Origin: JBHHZM01 sp046758065
GTDB taxonomy: Bacteria > Pseudomonadota > Alphaproteobacteria > JAAXGF01
DNA: 42,666 nt
Assembly (NCBI GenBank): GCA_046758065.1
Contig: JBHHZM010000007.1
Location: 1-42,666 of the forward strand
Reading direction: 5' to 3'
This document shows, piece by piece, positions 22,524 to 30,986 of this stretch (its first letter is position 1; each line of letters begins with the position of its first letter). The notes under the pieces were generated by a model. That model did no database searches, was not told the origin of the DNA, and was given only the letters and a program-made list of their open reading frames with translations. The position numbers and the translations under genes are program-made.

Positions 22524-25390
22524 CGGCCGTCGCCCGGTTTGCGGAACCGCGCGCCGTAGCGCAGGATGGCGGGCCGCTCGGCGACGCTCGCGGGCGGCGT
22601 CAGCGCCTCGAACTGGGGCGCGCTCAGGCCCTCTTCGGAGGGCTTTGCCTTTTCGATACGGACGCGCAGGTCGTACCAGGCGGCCTGCCCGGTGACCGGA
22701 TCGGAGTTCGAATAGCGGTAGCCGTCCTCGCGTTCGGGCAGCAGTTCGGCGATGACGTGGTTGAGCAGGAAGCCGCGGGCGCTTTCCTCGGCGTCGGGCG
22801 CCAGGTTCCAGGCGCCGCGCCGCTTGCCGATCGCATTCCATGTCCAGACGGTATCCGGGTTGACGCCTTCCATCAGCCTGATCTGGCCCTTGATGCGGCC
22901 GTGATGGCTGATCACCCAGACCCAGTCGTCGTCGGCGAGCCCGAGCGCTTCGGCCGTCGTGCGGTTGACGTAGAGGCGGTTGTAGCCGTGGATCTGGCGC
23001 TGCCAGGCATTGTGCGAGCCCCAGGAGTGGTACATCGCCATGGGCCGCTGGGTCAGCGCGTGCAGCGGGAAATCGGCGGCCTCGACCGCGGCTTCTTCGA
23101 ACGGCGTATACCAGATCGGCAGCGGATCGAAGTAGGCGTCGATCCGTGCACGCATGCCTTCGGGCGGCTGCGCCGGGCCATGCCCGCGGGCGGCGAGACG
23201 GAACTTCTGCATGATTTCGCTGTAAAGCTGAAACACCACCGGCTCGGCCTTTGGGATGAATCCCATGTTTTCGGCGTAGGCGAGGTAGTCGCGGTTGGCG
23301 TGTTTGAAGAACTGCATGTTGAGGGGCAGCGGGTCGCGCCAGTAACCGCCGTTCTCGATGTAGCGCTCGAGCTGTCGCGGATTCGGCGCGCCGCGTCCCT
23401 TTTCTTCCCCGTTCTCGCCGCGCCAGCCGGCGAGCGTGCCGATGCCGGGGCGGCGCTGGTGATGAACGATGTAGTCGGCGTAGCCGCCCGGATAGCGTGG
23501 CGCGCCCGCATCGTCGACCATCCCCGGAAGCCCCAGCCGGGCGCCGATGTCGAGCAGCACGTCCTGGAAAGGGCGCACGTCGCGGTCGGGCGCGATGATC
23601 GGATGGCGGATCGAATCGCTTGGCGCTTCGGCACTCGAAATCGGCCGGTCGAGGAACGAAATGGCGTCGTAACGTTCGAAATACGTGGTATCGGGCAGCA
23701 CCAGGTCGGCGTAAGGGACCATCTCGGAGTAGAAGGCGTCGGCATAGACGATGTGCGGGATACGATAGGCCCCGGTTTCGGGGTCGATGTCGGTCAGCAT
23801 CGCCATCGTGCCGGTGGTGTTCATGGCCGAGTTCCAGCTCATGTTGGCCATGAACATGAAGAGCGTGTCGATAGGGTAGGGATCGCCTTTCCAGGCATTG
23901 GCGACGACCATGTGCATCATGCCGTGGGCGGCGAGCGGGGCCTCCCAGGAAAACGCCTTGTCGATGCGCGCCGGCCGCCCTTCGTCGTCGAGCAGCAGAT
24001 CCTCCGGTCCGGTGACGAAACCGAGCGGCGCGCCGGCGAGCGGGCGGCCGGGCTTGATGTCTCCGGGCTTCCCGGCGGGCTTGGCTCCCGGCGGTATGGG
24101 TTTCGGAAACGGCGGCTTGTAGCGGAAGCCCCCCGGACAGTCGATGCCGCCCAGGATCATCTGCAAGAGATGCAGCGCGCGGCAGGTATGGAAGCCGTTC
24201 GAATGCGCCGATATGCCCCGCATGGCGTGGAAGCTCACCGGCCGGCCGATCATGCGCTCGTGGCGACGCCCGGCCCAGTCGGTCCAGGGCACGTCGAGCA
24301 CGATTTCCTCGTCGAAGGCGGTGTGGGCGAGCTCGGCGGCGATACGGCGGATCGTCTCGGGGGCGATGCCGAGCTCCGGCGCCACCGTCTCGGGCGCGTA
24401 GGCCGCATCGAGGTAGCGCCGCGCCATCAGCTCGAAGGCGGGCACCGCCTTGCGGCCGTCGGGCAGCGCGACCTCGCCGACCAGCGCCGGTGTGATCCCG
24501 GCGTCGAGCGCGTTCGTCAGCGCGCCGGTGTGGCCGTCACGGCACAGCGGGTTGCCATCGGCGTCGCGCGCGAACAGGCCGTCGGCGGCGGCGCCCGGGT
24601 CGTCGATCACCAGCCAGGGGGCGTTGGTGTAGCGCGCGAGGAAGGCGAAATCGACCTTGTCGGCGAGCAGCAGTTCGCGGATCAGCGAGAAGACGAAGAG
24701 GCCGTCGGTGCCGGGGCGCAGGCCCACCCACTCGTCGGCGATCGCCGAGTAACCCGTCTTGATTGGATTGACCGAGACGAACTTGGCGCCGCGCGCCTTG
24801 AGCTTGGCGAGGCCGATCTTGATGGGGTTCGAATCGTGGTCCTCGGCGCAGCCGAACATCATGAAATAGCGGGTGCGCTCCCAGTCGGGCTCGCCGAACT
24901 CCCAAAACGAGCCGCCGATGGTGTAAAGCCCGGCGGCCGCGACGTTGACCGAGCAGAAACCGCCGTGGGCGGCGTGGTTGGGCGTGCCGAACTGGGTCGC
25001 CCACCAGCCGGTGAGCGCCTGGCTCTGGTCGCGTCCGGTGAAGAAGGCGAGCCGGCGCGGATCGGTCCTGCGGATCTCGGCGAGCCAGCCGACGGCGATG
25101 TCGAGCGCCTCGTCCCACTCGATCTCTTCGAAGCGGCCGCTGCCGCGCGGACCGATGCGCTTCAGGGGCTTACTCAGACGCGCCGGCGAGCAATGGGTCA
25201 TGATGCCGGCCGAGCCCTTGGCGCAGAGGACGCCCCGGTTGACCGGGTGGTCGCGGTTGCCTTCGATGTAACGGATGGCGCCGTCGCGCAGATGCACCTT
25301 GATGCCGCAGCGGCAGGCGCACTGGTAGCAGGTGGTGTACTTGACCTCGTCGGCGAGAGCCGGCGAGGTGTCGATCCGCTCTCGCCTCAC
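22520..25390 (-). CDS. soeA: Sulfite dehydrogenase molybdopterin subunit SoeA
   Basis: Catalytic subunit of the membrane-bound, cytoplasm-facing SoeABC enzyme that oxidises sulfite to sulfate. The 956-residue protein has a [4Fe-4S] site near the N-terminus (C21, C24, C28 in CYQCACRCG and C56 in GVLCAKGS), bis-MGD-binding domains typical of the DMSO reductase family, and a Cys in HGGFCSVN (C146) placed where the molybdenum ligand is expected; the last is inference. There is no twin-arginine signal (it begins MRRERIDTSPALADEVKY), which separates SoeA from exported thiosulfate and polysulfide reductases and supports a cytoplasmic location. The soeABC order, overlaps and nearby TauE/SafE and TIGR02186 genes fit sulfite metabolism. 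The 207 bp upstream is shared with a divergent TauE/SafE gene. Confidence 0.85.
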   Translation of the reverse strand: MRRERIDTSPALADEVKYTTCYQCACRCGIKVHLRDGAIRYIEGNRDHPVNRGVLCAKGSAGIMTHCSPARLSKPLKRIGPRGSGRFEEIEWDEALDIAVGWLAEIRRTDPRRLAFFTGRDQSQALTGWWATQFGTPNHAAHGGFCSVNVAAAGLYTIGGSFWEFGEPDWERTRYFMMFGCAEDHDSNPIKIGLAKLKARGAKFVSVNPIKTGYSAIADEWVGLRPGTDGLFVFSLIRELLLADKVDFAFLARYTNAPWLVIDDPGAAADGLFARDADGNPLCRDGHTGALTNALDAGITPALVGEVALPDGRKAVPAFELMARRYLDAAYAPETVAPELGIAPETIRRIAAELAHTAFDEEIVLDVPWTDWAGRRHERMIGRPVSFHAMRGISAHSNGFHTCRALHLLQMILGGIDCPGGFRYKPPFPKPIPPGAKPAGKPGDIKPGRPLAGAPLGFVTGPEDLLLDDEGRPARIDKAFSWEAPLAAHGMMHMVVANAWKGDPYPIDTLFMFMANMSWNSAMNTTGTMAMLTDIDPETGAYRIPHIVYADAFYSEMVPYADLVLPDTTYFERYDAISFLDRPISSAEAPSDSIRHPIIAPDRDVRPFQDVLLDIGARLGLPGMVDDAGAPRYPGGYADYIVHHQRRPGIGTLAGWRGENGEEKGRGAPNPRQLERYIENGGYWRDPLPLNMQFFKHANRDYLAYAENMGFIPKAEPVVFQLYSEIMQKFRLAARGHGPAQPPEGMRARIDAYFDPLPIWYTPFEEAAVEAADFPLHALTQRPMAMYHSWGSHNAWQRQIHGYNRLYVNRTTAEALGLADDDWVWVISHHGRIKGQIRLMEGVNPDTVWTWNAIGKRRGAWNLAPDAEESARGFLLNHVIAELLPEREDGYRYSNSDPVTGQAAWYDLRVRIEKAKPSEEGLSAPQFEALTPPASVAERPAILRYGARFRKPGDGR

Positions 25391-25597
25391 CCGACCCCCT
25401 TACGGTTCGTTATTCGTTGCCCGGCGGCTTCGCACGCGCATGACGACGTCGATTCCCGCGACGGCGCCAGGTCCCCCCGATAGCGTCCGATCGAAGGTAT
25501 CGTGTCGCCGGGCGATTGCCAAGCCGCAGCGCGCGCTGTACCCATACGTCTCCGCTTACTGGTCCATCACATCTCGCTCTAAGCGCGGCGTCCCGCC

Positions 25598-26359
25598 ATG
25601 TCCCTTGCCTTCCTGCTGCCGTTCGCCGGCCTCGGCATCGTCGTGGGCGTGCTGATCGGTTGCGTCGGCATCGGCGGCGTGCTGCTGGTTCCGGCGCTGG
25701 TCTATCTCGGCGGCGTCGAGGTCCATACGGCGGTCGCCACCTGCATGCTGGTCTACCTGTTCAGCGGGACGGTCGGCACGTTGCTCTACGCCCGACGCGG
25801 TTCGATCGACTGGCCGATGGCGGTTTGGCTCTGCATTGGCGCCATGCCGGCGGCCCTGCTCGGCGCGCTCGTCATGACGGCGTTGCCGGGGCGCGCGCTC
25901 GAGCTGTTGATCGCTGCACTCGTCCTCTTCGCCGGAGTCAACGCGCTCGCCGGCCGCCGCGCCGGGGCGCGCGAACAGGGGTCGCTCGAAGGTCCGAAGC
26001 TCGCGGCGCTCGGCGCGCTCACCGGTTTCGGCTCGGCGCTCAGCGGCACCGGTGGACCGCTCATCCTCATTCCGCTCCTGGTCTGGCTCAGGCTGCCGGC
26101 GCTTGCCGCGGTCGGCTTGGGGCAGGCGATACAGATTCCCGTGGCGCTGCTCGCCACCGCCGGCAATCTTGTCGCCGGCTCGGTCGCTCTGGCGCTGGGC
26201 GCGCTGCTCGCCGCGACGTTGGTCGGCGGCACCGTCGCCGGCGCCCGGCTCGCGCACGCCATCCCGGCGAAAGCGCTCGAGCGGAGCGTCGCCGGGGTTC
26301 TCGTGCTGACCGGACTTTTCATGCTCGCGCGCCTCGCCGCGCCGCTGCTCGGCGCCTGA
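25598..26359 (+). CDS. TauE/SafE family permease, third and divergent member
   Basis: A 253-residue membrane protein with about eight hydrophobic helices. It shows the family glycine-rich opening GIVVGVLIGCVGIGGVLLVPALVYLGG (near 10-36; key residues GxxxGxxGIGG) and a weaker second-half counterpart, LTGFGSALSGTGGPLILIPLLV. It is only distantly related to the two tandem copies and is transcribed away from soeA, sharing the 207 bp region at 25391-25597. It may export sulfite or sulfate, or another anion; nothing in the sequence fixes the substrate. No clear ribosome-binding site precedes the ATG at 25598. Confidence 0.82.
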   Translation: MSLAFLLPFAGLGIVVGVLIGCVGIGGVLLVPALVYLGGVEVHTAVATCMLVYLFSGTVGTLLYARRGSIDWPMAVWLCIGAMPAALLGALVMTALPGRALELLIAALVLFAGVNALAGRRAGAREQGSLEGPKLAALGALTGFGSALSGTGGPLILIPLLVWLRLPALAAVGLGQAIQIPVALLATAGNLVAGSVALALGALLAATLVGGTVAGARLAHAIPAKALERSVAGVLVLTGLFMLARLAAPLLGA

Positions 26360-26475
26360 ACGAACCCGACGCGGATGTCGCCGGGCGGGCTTGGACACGG
26401 CCCGGCCCGGCGTGTAATCTGCGCCGCGGTTCGCCGTCCCGCTCGCTCCGAAACCGCTTCATTCCGGAGGTTGCC

Positions 26476-27531
26476 ATGCCGCTTCTTTGCACCGCCGTCG
26501 GCGCCTATCCCAAACCCGACTATCTCGATCTTCCCGACTGGTTCCGTTGCGGCGGCCCCAACAGCAGCGACCCGACCGGAGCGTACACCGCCTACATGCA
26601 CACGCACGGCGACGGGATCGAGGCGATGCTGGCGCGCGCCACCTCGGATGCGGTGCGCGACCAGGTCGAGGCCGGCGTCGATATCCCGAGCGACGGCGAG
26701 GTCCGGCGCGACAACTACATCTACTACCACTGCCGGCATATCGACGGTTTCGACTTCGAGGGCCTGACCGAGAAGGAGATGCGCACCGGCGCCTGGACCG
26801 CCCGCGTGCCGACCGTTCGCGGACCGCTCGCGGCCGGCGCGCCGTTCCTGCGCGACGACTGGCGCTGCGCGCAGGCGGCGACCGACCGGCCGGTCAAGAT
26901 CACCGTTCCGGGACCGCTGACCGTCGCCGATTCGGTCGCTGACGCGTACTACGGCGACGAGCGCAAACTTTGCGCCGCGCTCGCCGAGGCGCTCAATACC
27001 GAAATCCGCGCGCTCGCGGACGCCGGCTGCCGCTGGATCCAGGTCGACGAACCGCTGTTCGCGCGTTATCCCGAGAAGGCGGTGGCCTTTGGCATCGAAA
27101 ACCTCGAACGCTGCTTCCACGGCGTGACGGAAGGCGTGACGCGGGCCATGCACATGTGCTGCGGCTATCCCGATCACCTCGATCAGCCCGACTATCTGAA
27201 GGCCGGCCGCGATGCGTATTTCACGCTCGCCGACGCGCTCGAACGCTCGTCGGCGGTGCGGGCGGTCTCGATCGAGGACGCCCACCGGCACAACGATCTC
27301 GCCCTGCTCGAACGGTTCCCGACGTTGACCGTGATCCTCGGCGTCGTCGCCATCGCCAAGTCGCGAATCGAGCCGGTCGAGGAAATCCGCGACCGCCTCA
27401 AGGCCGCGCTCGAACACATTGACGCCGAACGCCTGATCGCCGCGCCCGACTGCGGGCTCGGCATGCTCGACCGCGAAACCGCGATCGCCAAGCTCACCAA
27501 CCTCAGCGTCGCGGCGCACGCGTTGCCCTGA
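26476..27531 (+). CDS. Core-type cobalamin-independent methionine synthase-like protein
   Basis: Related to the C-terminal catalytic half of MetE, which methylates homocysteine. The 351-residue barrel has the zinc-site residues in AMHMCCGYPDH (H226, C228), SIEDAHRH (E267) and APDCGLGM (C326), and the substrate regions IPSDGEVRRDNYIYYH and VDEPLFARYPEKA. It lacks the N-terminal folate-binding half of a 750-residue MetE, so the methyl donor may not be methyltetrahydrofolate. Start ATG at 26476 is set by CCGGAGG five bases upstream; earlier in-frame sequence is a shadow of the TauE gene. The sulfur-rich neighbourhood fits a role in methyl-thiol metabolism, but the reaction is not certain. Confidence 0.8.
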   Translation: MPLLCTAVGAYPKPDYLDLPDWFRCGGPNSSDPTGAYTAYMHTHGDGIEAMLARATSDAVRDQVEAGVDIPSDGEVRRDNYIYYHCRHIDGFDFEGLTEKEMRTGAWTARVPTVRGPLAAGAPFLRDDWRCAQAATDRPVKITVPGPLTVADSVADAYYGDERKLCAALAEALNTEIRALADAGCRWIQVDEPLFARYPEKAVAFGIENLERCFHGVTEGVTRAMHMCCGYPDHLDQPDYLKAGRDAYFTLADALERSSAVRAVSIEDAHRHNDLALLERFPTLTVILGVVAIAKSRIEPVEEIRDRLKAALEHIDAERLIAAPDCGLGMLDRETAIAKLTNLSVAAHALP

Positions 27532-27614
27532 AGCGCGGCGGCATGCCGATGGTCAGCGCCAGCGGCACCGCGGCGGTGATCGAGGGTGGCTGAGCCGAAG
27601 ACCCGCCTCGCCTC

Positions 27615-29174
27615 CTACACGATCCGCGTGACCCCGCCGCGGCGCGGATCGCCGGCGCCGGCGAAGGCGCCGTTGGCGTCCCTCATCGCGGCGTGAACCC
27701 CGCCGAAGAACATGTTGACGTCGGGCCAGGACGTGACGTCCGGAAACGCCCGCGCGAACGCCTCGATCTCGGCTTCGTCGAAGCCGTGTTCCACGTCGAT
27801 CAGTTCCCGTTCCTCGTGAACGCGGGGGCTGTGGACGGCGCGTTCGATGTTCATGCCGAAGTCGAGCAGGTTGATCAGCACTTGGAGAATAGCGGTGCGG
27901 ATTCGGTTCGAGCCGCCACTGCCCAGCGCGAAAGTCCGCCCGCGCGCGTCGCGCAGCAGCGTCGGCGACATCATCGACGACATGCGCTGGTCGGCCGGCC
28001 AGTTGTGGAAACCGTGGGGGTTGATGTCCTCCTCGCCGAGCATGTTGTTGAGCATGATGCCGGTGCCCGGCACGACATAGGCCGAGCCTTCGCCGTTCGA
28101 GACGCTCAGGGCGGCGGCGTTTCCGGCGCGGTCGATGACGCTGATGTGGGTGGTGCCGCCGCGACCGCGAGGCGCGCCGCGTACCTTTTCGGCGTAGCGA
28201 GCGAGCAGGTCCGGATCGAGCATCCGACCGGCGACTTCGTCCTCGGGCAGATCGTGAAGGCGATTTTCCAGCCGGGCGCGGTTGGTCTCCCGCATGACGC
28301 GCGCAAGCAGCGCCATGTGAGCCGCGCTGCCGAAGCCGAGGCCGGCGACGTCGGCGCGCTCGATCAGGTCGAGGGCGAAGGCGATGAGCACGCCGCCCGA
28401 CGACGGCGGCGGGTTGGTCGCCAGGCAGGCGCCGCGGTAGGCGCGGCTCAGCGGTTCGCGTCGCACCACGGCGTAGCGCGCGAGATCCTCGGCCGTGAGA
28501 TGACCGCCGCGCTCGCCGCAATCGGCGACGATGCGCCGGGCGATGTCGCCGCGATAGAACAGGTCCTCGCCTTCGTCGGCGAGCGCTTCGAAGGCGGCGG
28601 CGAGCTCGGGCATTTTGAGTATCTCGCCCGCGTCCAGCAGTGCCCCGTCGTGACGGCGGCTGGCATAAATGGCGCGCGCCTCCGGCGTCGCAGTGAAGAT
28701 CGCCCGCACCACGGACAGAATGAAGGCCTGGAGCGACTCGATCGCGACCCCGTCCCGCGCGCAGCCGACCGCCGGGGCGACGATGTCGCGCACGGGCATC
28801 GAGCCGAGCTCGCGCTGAACCGCGAACAGCCCGCGGACCACCCCGGGCGTGGCGATCGAGCCGAGTCCGATATGGAACTCCTGACGCGCCGCGCCGAAGT
28901 CGGCGAGCGCCGCGTGGAAGTCGATGTCGTCGGCGGGCTTCGGTCGGATCGGGGTGTGGGCGAAGAAGTCGTAAAGAACGTCCGGGCCGTCCGCCGGCCG
29001 GGCGAGGAGATAACCACCGCCGCCGAGCGAGGCGAGCACCGGCTCGCTGACGCAGGCGACGCAGAGTGCCGCGAGCGCGGCGTCGAACGCATTGCCGCCC
29101 GCGTCGAGTATCGCCGCTGCCGCCTGCGCGGTGTCGGGATTGCCGGCGGCGATGACGCCTTTCGCCACCGTCAC
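27615..29174 (-). CDS. ggt: Gamma-glutamyltransferase
   Basis: An N-terminal-nucleophile hydrolase that cleaves gamma-glutamyl bonds, such as those of glutathione, or transfers the group to amines. The 519-residue precursor has GGNAFDAALAA near 26-36, the SLGGGGYLLARP region, NPPPSSGG and the self-cleavage site in GRGGTTHISVID, with the nucleophile threonine at about 341. The small subunit carries FALGSGGSNRIRTAI. No signal peptide is visible, so the enzyme is probably cytoplasmic, unlike the periplasmic E. coli enzyme. Start is GTG at 29174, 6 bp after speE, with no good ribosome-binding site, suggesting coupling to speE. Pairing with spermidine genes may point to gamma-glutamyl-polyamine turnover, which is inference. 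Confidence 0.88.
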   Translation of the reverse strand: MTVAKGVIAAGNPDTAQAAAAILDAGGNAFDAALAALCVACVSEPVLASLGGGGYLLARPADGPDVLYDFFAHTPIRPKPADDIDFHAALADFGAARQEFHIGLGSIATPGVVRGLFAVQRELGSMPVRDIVAPAVGCARDGVAIESLQAFILSVVRAIFTATPEARAIYASRRHDGALLDAGEILKMPELAAAFEALADEGEDLFYRGDIARRIVADCGERGGHLTAEDLARYAVVRREPLSRAYRGACLATNPPPSSGGVLIAFALDLIERADVAGLGFGSAAHMALLARVMRETNRARLENRLHDLPEDEVAGRMLDPDLLARYAEKVRGAPRGRGGTTHISVIDRAGNAAALSVSNGEGSAYVVPGTGIMLNNMLGEEDINPHGFHNWPADQRMSSMMSPTLLRDARGRTFALGSGGSNRIRTAILQVLINLLDFGMNIERAVHSPRVHEERELIDVEHGFDEAEIEAFARAFPDVTSWPDVNMFFGGVHAAMRDANGAFAGAGDPRRGGVTRIV

Positions 29175-29180
29175 CTGCCG

Positions 29181-30023
29181 TCAGCCGACCATCTCGGCGA
29201 TGTAGGGCGGCAGTGCGAACGCCGAACGATGTACCTCGGGGGTGTAGAAGCGGGTTCCGAGGCCAATGGCGCTCTGGCGTTCGGCCAGCGTCTCCGCCGG
29301 CGTCCGGCGTATCTCCGGATCGTCGCTCGCCCAGGCATAGGCCATGTAACCGCCGATGAAGGCGGGCACCGGCGCGAGGTACAGCGTCACGTCGGCGAAC
29401 AGCCGTTTGAGGCGGCGGCAGGCGTCACGCGCTACCGCCGGCTGCAGGAACGGCACCGCGTTCTGGGTCACGAGAACGCCGCCGGGCGCGAGACGGCGCC
29501 GGCAGTCGGCGTAGAACGGCGTTTCGAACAGAACGACGCCGGGACCCACCGGTTCGGTCGAATCGACCAGGATGACGTCGAAGCGCCGCTCGGTCTCCGC
29601 GACGAACGCGACGCCGTCGCCGATGACGAGGTCGAGCCGCGGGTCGTCGAACGCCGCGCCGCAGATCGACGGCAGATGGGCGCGGCACAGCTCGATCACC
29701 TGCGGGTCGATCTCGACCATGGTGACGCTGTCGACCGGATGCTTGAACGCCTCTTCGATGGCGCCGCCGTCGCCGCCGCCGATGACCAGCACCCGTTTCG
29801 CGGCGCCGTGGGCGAGCAGCGCCGGGTGTACGAGCATCTCGTGGTAGACGAATTCGTCGCGCTCGGTGGTCTGGACGATGCCGTCGAGCGCGAGGACACG
29901 CCCGAACGCCGCGTTCTCGAACACCTCGACCGCCTGGAAGGCGGTCTTCCCGGCGTAGATCGGCCGGCTTACGGTCAGCGAGAGATTGACGTCCGGGCTG
30001 TCCGTTTCCTCGAAACGGATCAT
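29181..30023 (-). CDS. speE: Spermidine synthase (polyamine aminopropyltransferase)
   Basis: Transfers the aminopropyl group of decarboxylated S-adenosylmethionine to putrescine. The 280-residue protein has an N-terminal beta domain and a Rossmann methyltransferase-like fold: VQTTERDEFVYHEML, VLVIGGGDGGAIEEAFKH (GGGDGG 82-87), MVEIDPQVIELCR (acidic E104), GDGVAFV, and the catalytic aspartate in ILVDSTEPVGP (D154). The ATG at 30023 overlaps the speD stop as ATGA, so the two enzymes of the pathway are coupled. Length is typical. The amine acceptor is assumed to be putrescine. Confidence 0.93.
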   Translation of the reverse strand: MIRFEETDSPDVNLSLTVSRPIYAGKTAFQAVEVFENAAFGRVLALDGIVQTTERDEFVYHEMLVHPALLAHGAAKRVLVIGGGDGGAIEEAFKHPVDSVTMVEIDPQVIELCRAHLPSICGAAFDDPRLDLVIGDGVAFVAETERRFDVILVDSTEPVGPGVVLFETPFYADCRRRLAPGGVLVTQNAVPFLQPAVARDACRRLKRLFADVTLYLAPVPAFIGGYMAYAWASDDPEIRRTPAETLAERQSAIGLGTRFYTPEVHRSAFALPPYIAEMVG

Positions 30024-30535
30024 TCCGCGAGGCCGCGTTTGTGCTCGCTGATCTGCACGCGGTCGGGCGTCCAGGCGCGCCGCAGCACCGGAATCGCCGC
30101 ATGCGGGTCGCAATCGCCGCAGACGAAGATATCGAGCGCGGCGTATCCCGTCTCGGGCCAGGTATGGACGCTGATATGCGACTCGGCGAGCACCGCGACG
30201 CCCGAAACGCCGCCGTTCGGCCTGAAGTGATGGAGATGCACGTGCAGGAGCGTCGCCCCCACGGCGTCGACCGCTTCGCGCAGCGTCGCCTCGGCAAGCG
30301 CCAGATCGTCGAGCCGGCGCGCACCCCAGAGGTCGATGAGCAGGTGGGTGCCCGCGTAACGCCGGTTGCTACGCTCGATGGAGTCGTCGCTCTCTGCGCG
30401 GGTGCCGGCGCTTGCCGGGCGCTCCCGCGCCGCCGGCTTTATCCGTCCCTCGGCCCAACTCTCCAGCGCTTCGTGACGGGTCCGGGCGGACGCCGGCACG
30501 GCGGTGATTCTGGAAGCAGCGACGGTCTGGGTCAT
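30020..30535 (-). CDS. speD: S-adenosylmethionine decarboxylase proenzyme
   Basis: Supplies decarboxylated S-adenosylmethionine for SpeE. The 171-residue proenzyme has the core motif LAESHISVHTWPE; self-cleavage before S119 would yield the pyruvoyl group, and H124 and the Cys in VCGDCDPH match the catalytic residues of the small bacterial class. The first ~58 residues are an extra, charged, probably disordered leader compared with the usual ~120-residue enzymes. The ATG at 30535 is preferred because AGGGGGGG precedes it by about eight bases; a frame continuing to 30613 is less likely. It is the first gene of speD-speE-ggt. Confidence 0.9.
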   Translation of the reverse strand: MTQTVAASRITAVPASARTRHEALESWAEGRIKPAARERPASAGTRAESDDSIERSNRRYAGTHLLIDLWGARRLDDLALAEATLREAVDAVGATLLHVHLHHFRPNGGVSGVAVLAESHISVHTWPETGYAALDIFVCGDCDPHAAIPVLRRAWTPDRVQISEHKRGLAE

Positions 30536-30645
30536 GGCGTCACCCCCCCTGATCGGAACGTTGAACCAAAGACGGAAGCCGCGGAATGTGGCAAAACCGC
30601 GCCCCGAATTCAAGCGGAGAGATTACACCACGAGGTCCGGCTTTG

Positions 30646-30876
30646 TTAACCGTTATGCATGGGTTCCGGCATTCGCCGCGCAAGGCGCCGTGCAAGGCGA
30701 AGCAACGGGCCGATCTCATCGACGAGACCGGCATATCCGGCAACGAAGGCCGACACCTCCGCCTCGACCACCTCGGCCAACAGCCGACGGGCGCCGCTAC
30801 GCAGCGTCGCGGTCAGCGGGTCCTCGATCGAAATCCTGTCCGGATGCGAAAACGAAACAACCATATCTTGGTGCAT
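30646..30876 (-). pseudogene. IS256-family transposase, N-terminal fragment
   Basis: The first ~52 codons read like the N-terminus of an alphaproteobacterial IS256-type transposase (DPLTATLRSGARRLLAEVVEAEVSAFVAGYAGL; quoted residues in order, key block ARRLLAEVVEAEVSAF). The frame then leaves the family and ends at 76 residues; a +1 frame continues with faintly similar sequence. No DDE catalytic region or terminal inverted repeats remain. The fragment abuts an NHL-repeat fragment on the other strand. Together these explain much of the gene-poor stretch 30536-30986; the 30536-30645 part shows nothing beyond the speD leader. Confidence 0.65.
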
Positions 30877-30982
30877 GGCGTATTCTTACGAGCACGCGAT
30901 CTCCGTGGATGTGGCCGCGGACGGCACGGTCTTCGCCGCCGGCTTCGGCAACAATCGCATCCAGAAATGGCGGCCACGGTGA
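30875..30982 (+). pseudogene. C-terminal fragment of an NHL-repeat protein (left copy)
   Basis: Reads as a last NHL/beta-propeller repeat: ISVDVAADGTVFAAGFGNNR followed by IQKWRPR and a stop. The pattern VDVAxDGTVFxAxFGNNRIxKW is the NHL consensus. The rest of the gene is missing, apparently cut off at the transposase fragment. The last 40 bp recur at 33918-33957. Confidence 0.6.
30943..30982 (+). repeat. 40 bp direct repeat, left copy
   Basis: CTTCGGCAACAATCG through GGCCACGGTGA; matches 33918-33957 at 38 of 40 positions. It encodes the C-terminal end and stop of an NHL repeat. The two copies bracket a three-gene cassette of about 2.9 kb. Confidence 0.85.
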
Positions 30983-30986
30983 AGCA

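Noticed and set aside
22757..25483. 908-codon open frame on the plus strand opposite soeA
   Set aside because: Shadow of soeA, which has clear iron-sulfur and molybdopterin motifs; the plus-strand translation is low-complexity.
30659..30982. A 107-codon plus-strand gene ending in the NHL motif
   Set aside because: Only the last 35 codons resemble NHL sequence; the earlier part is antisense to the transposase fragment, so it is treated as a fused remnant and not a gene.
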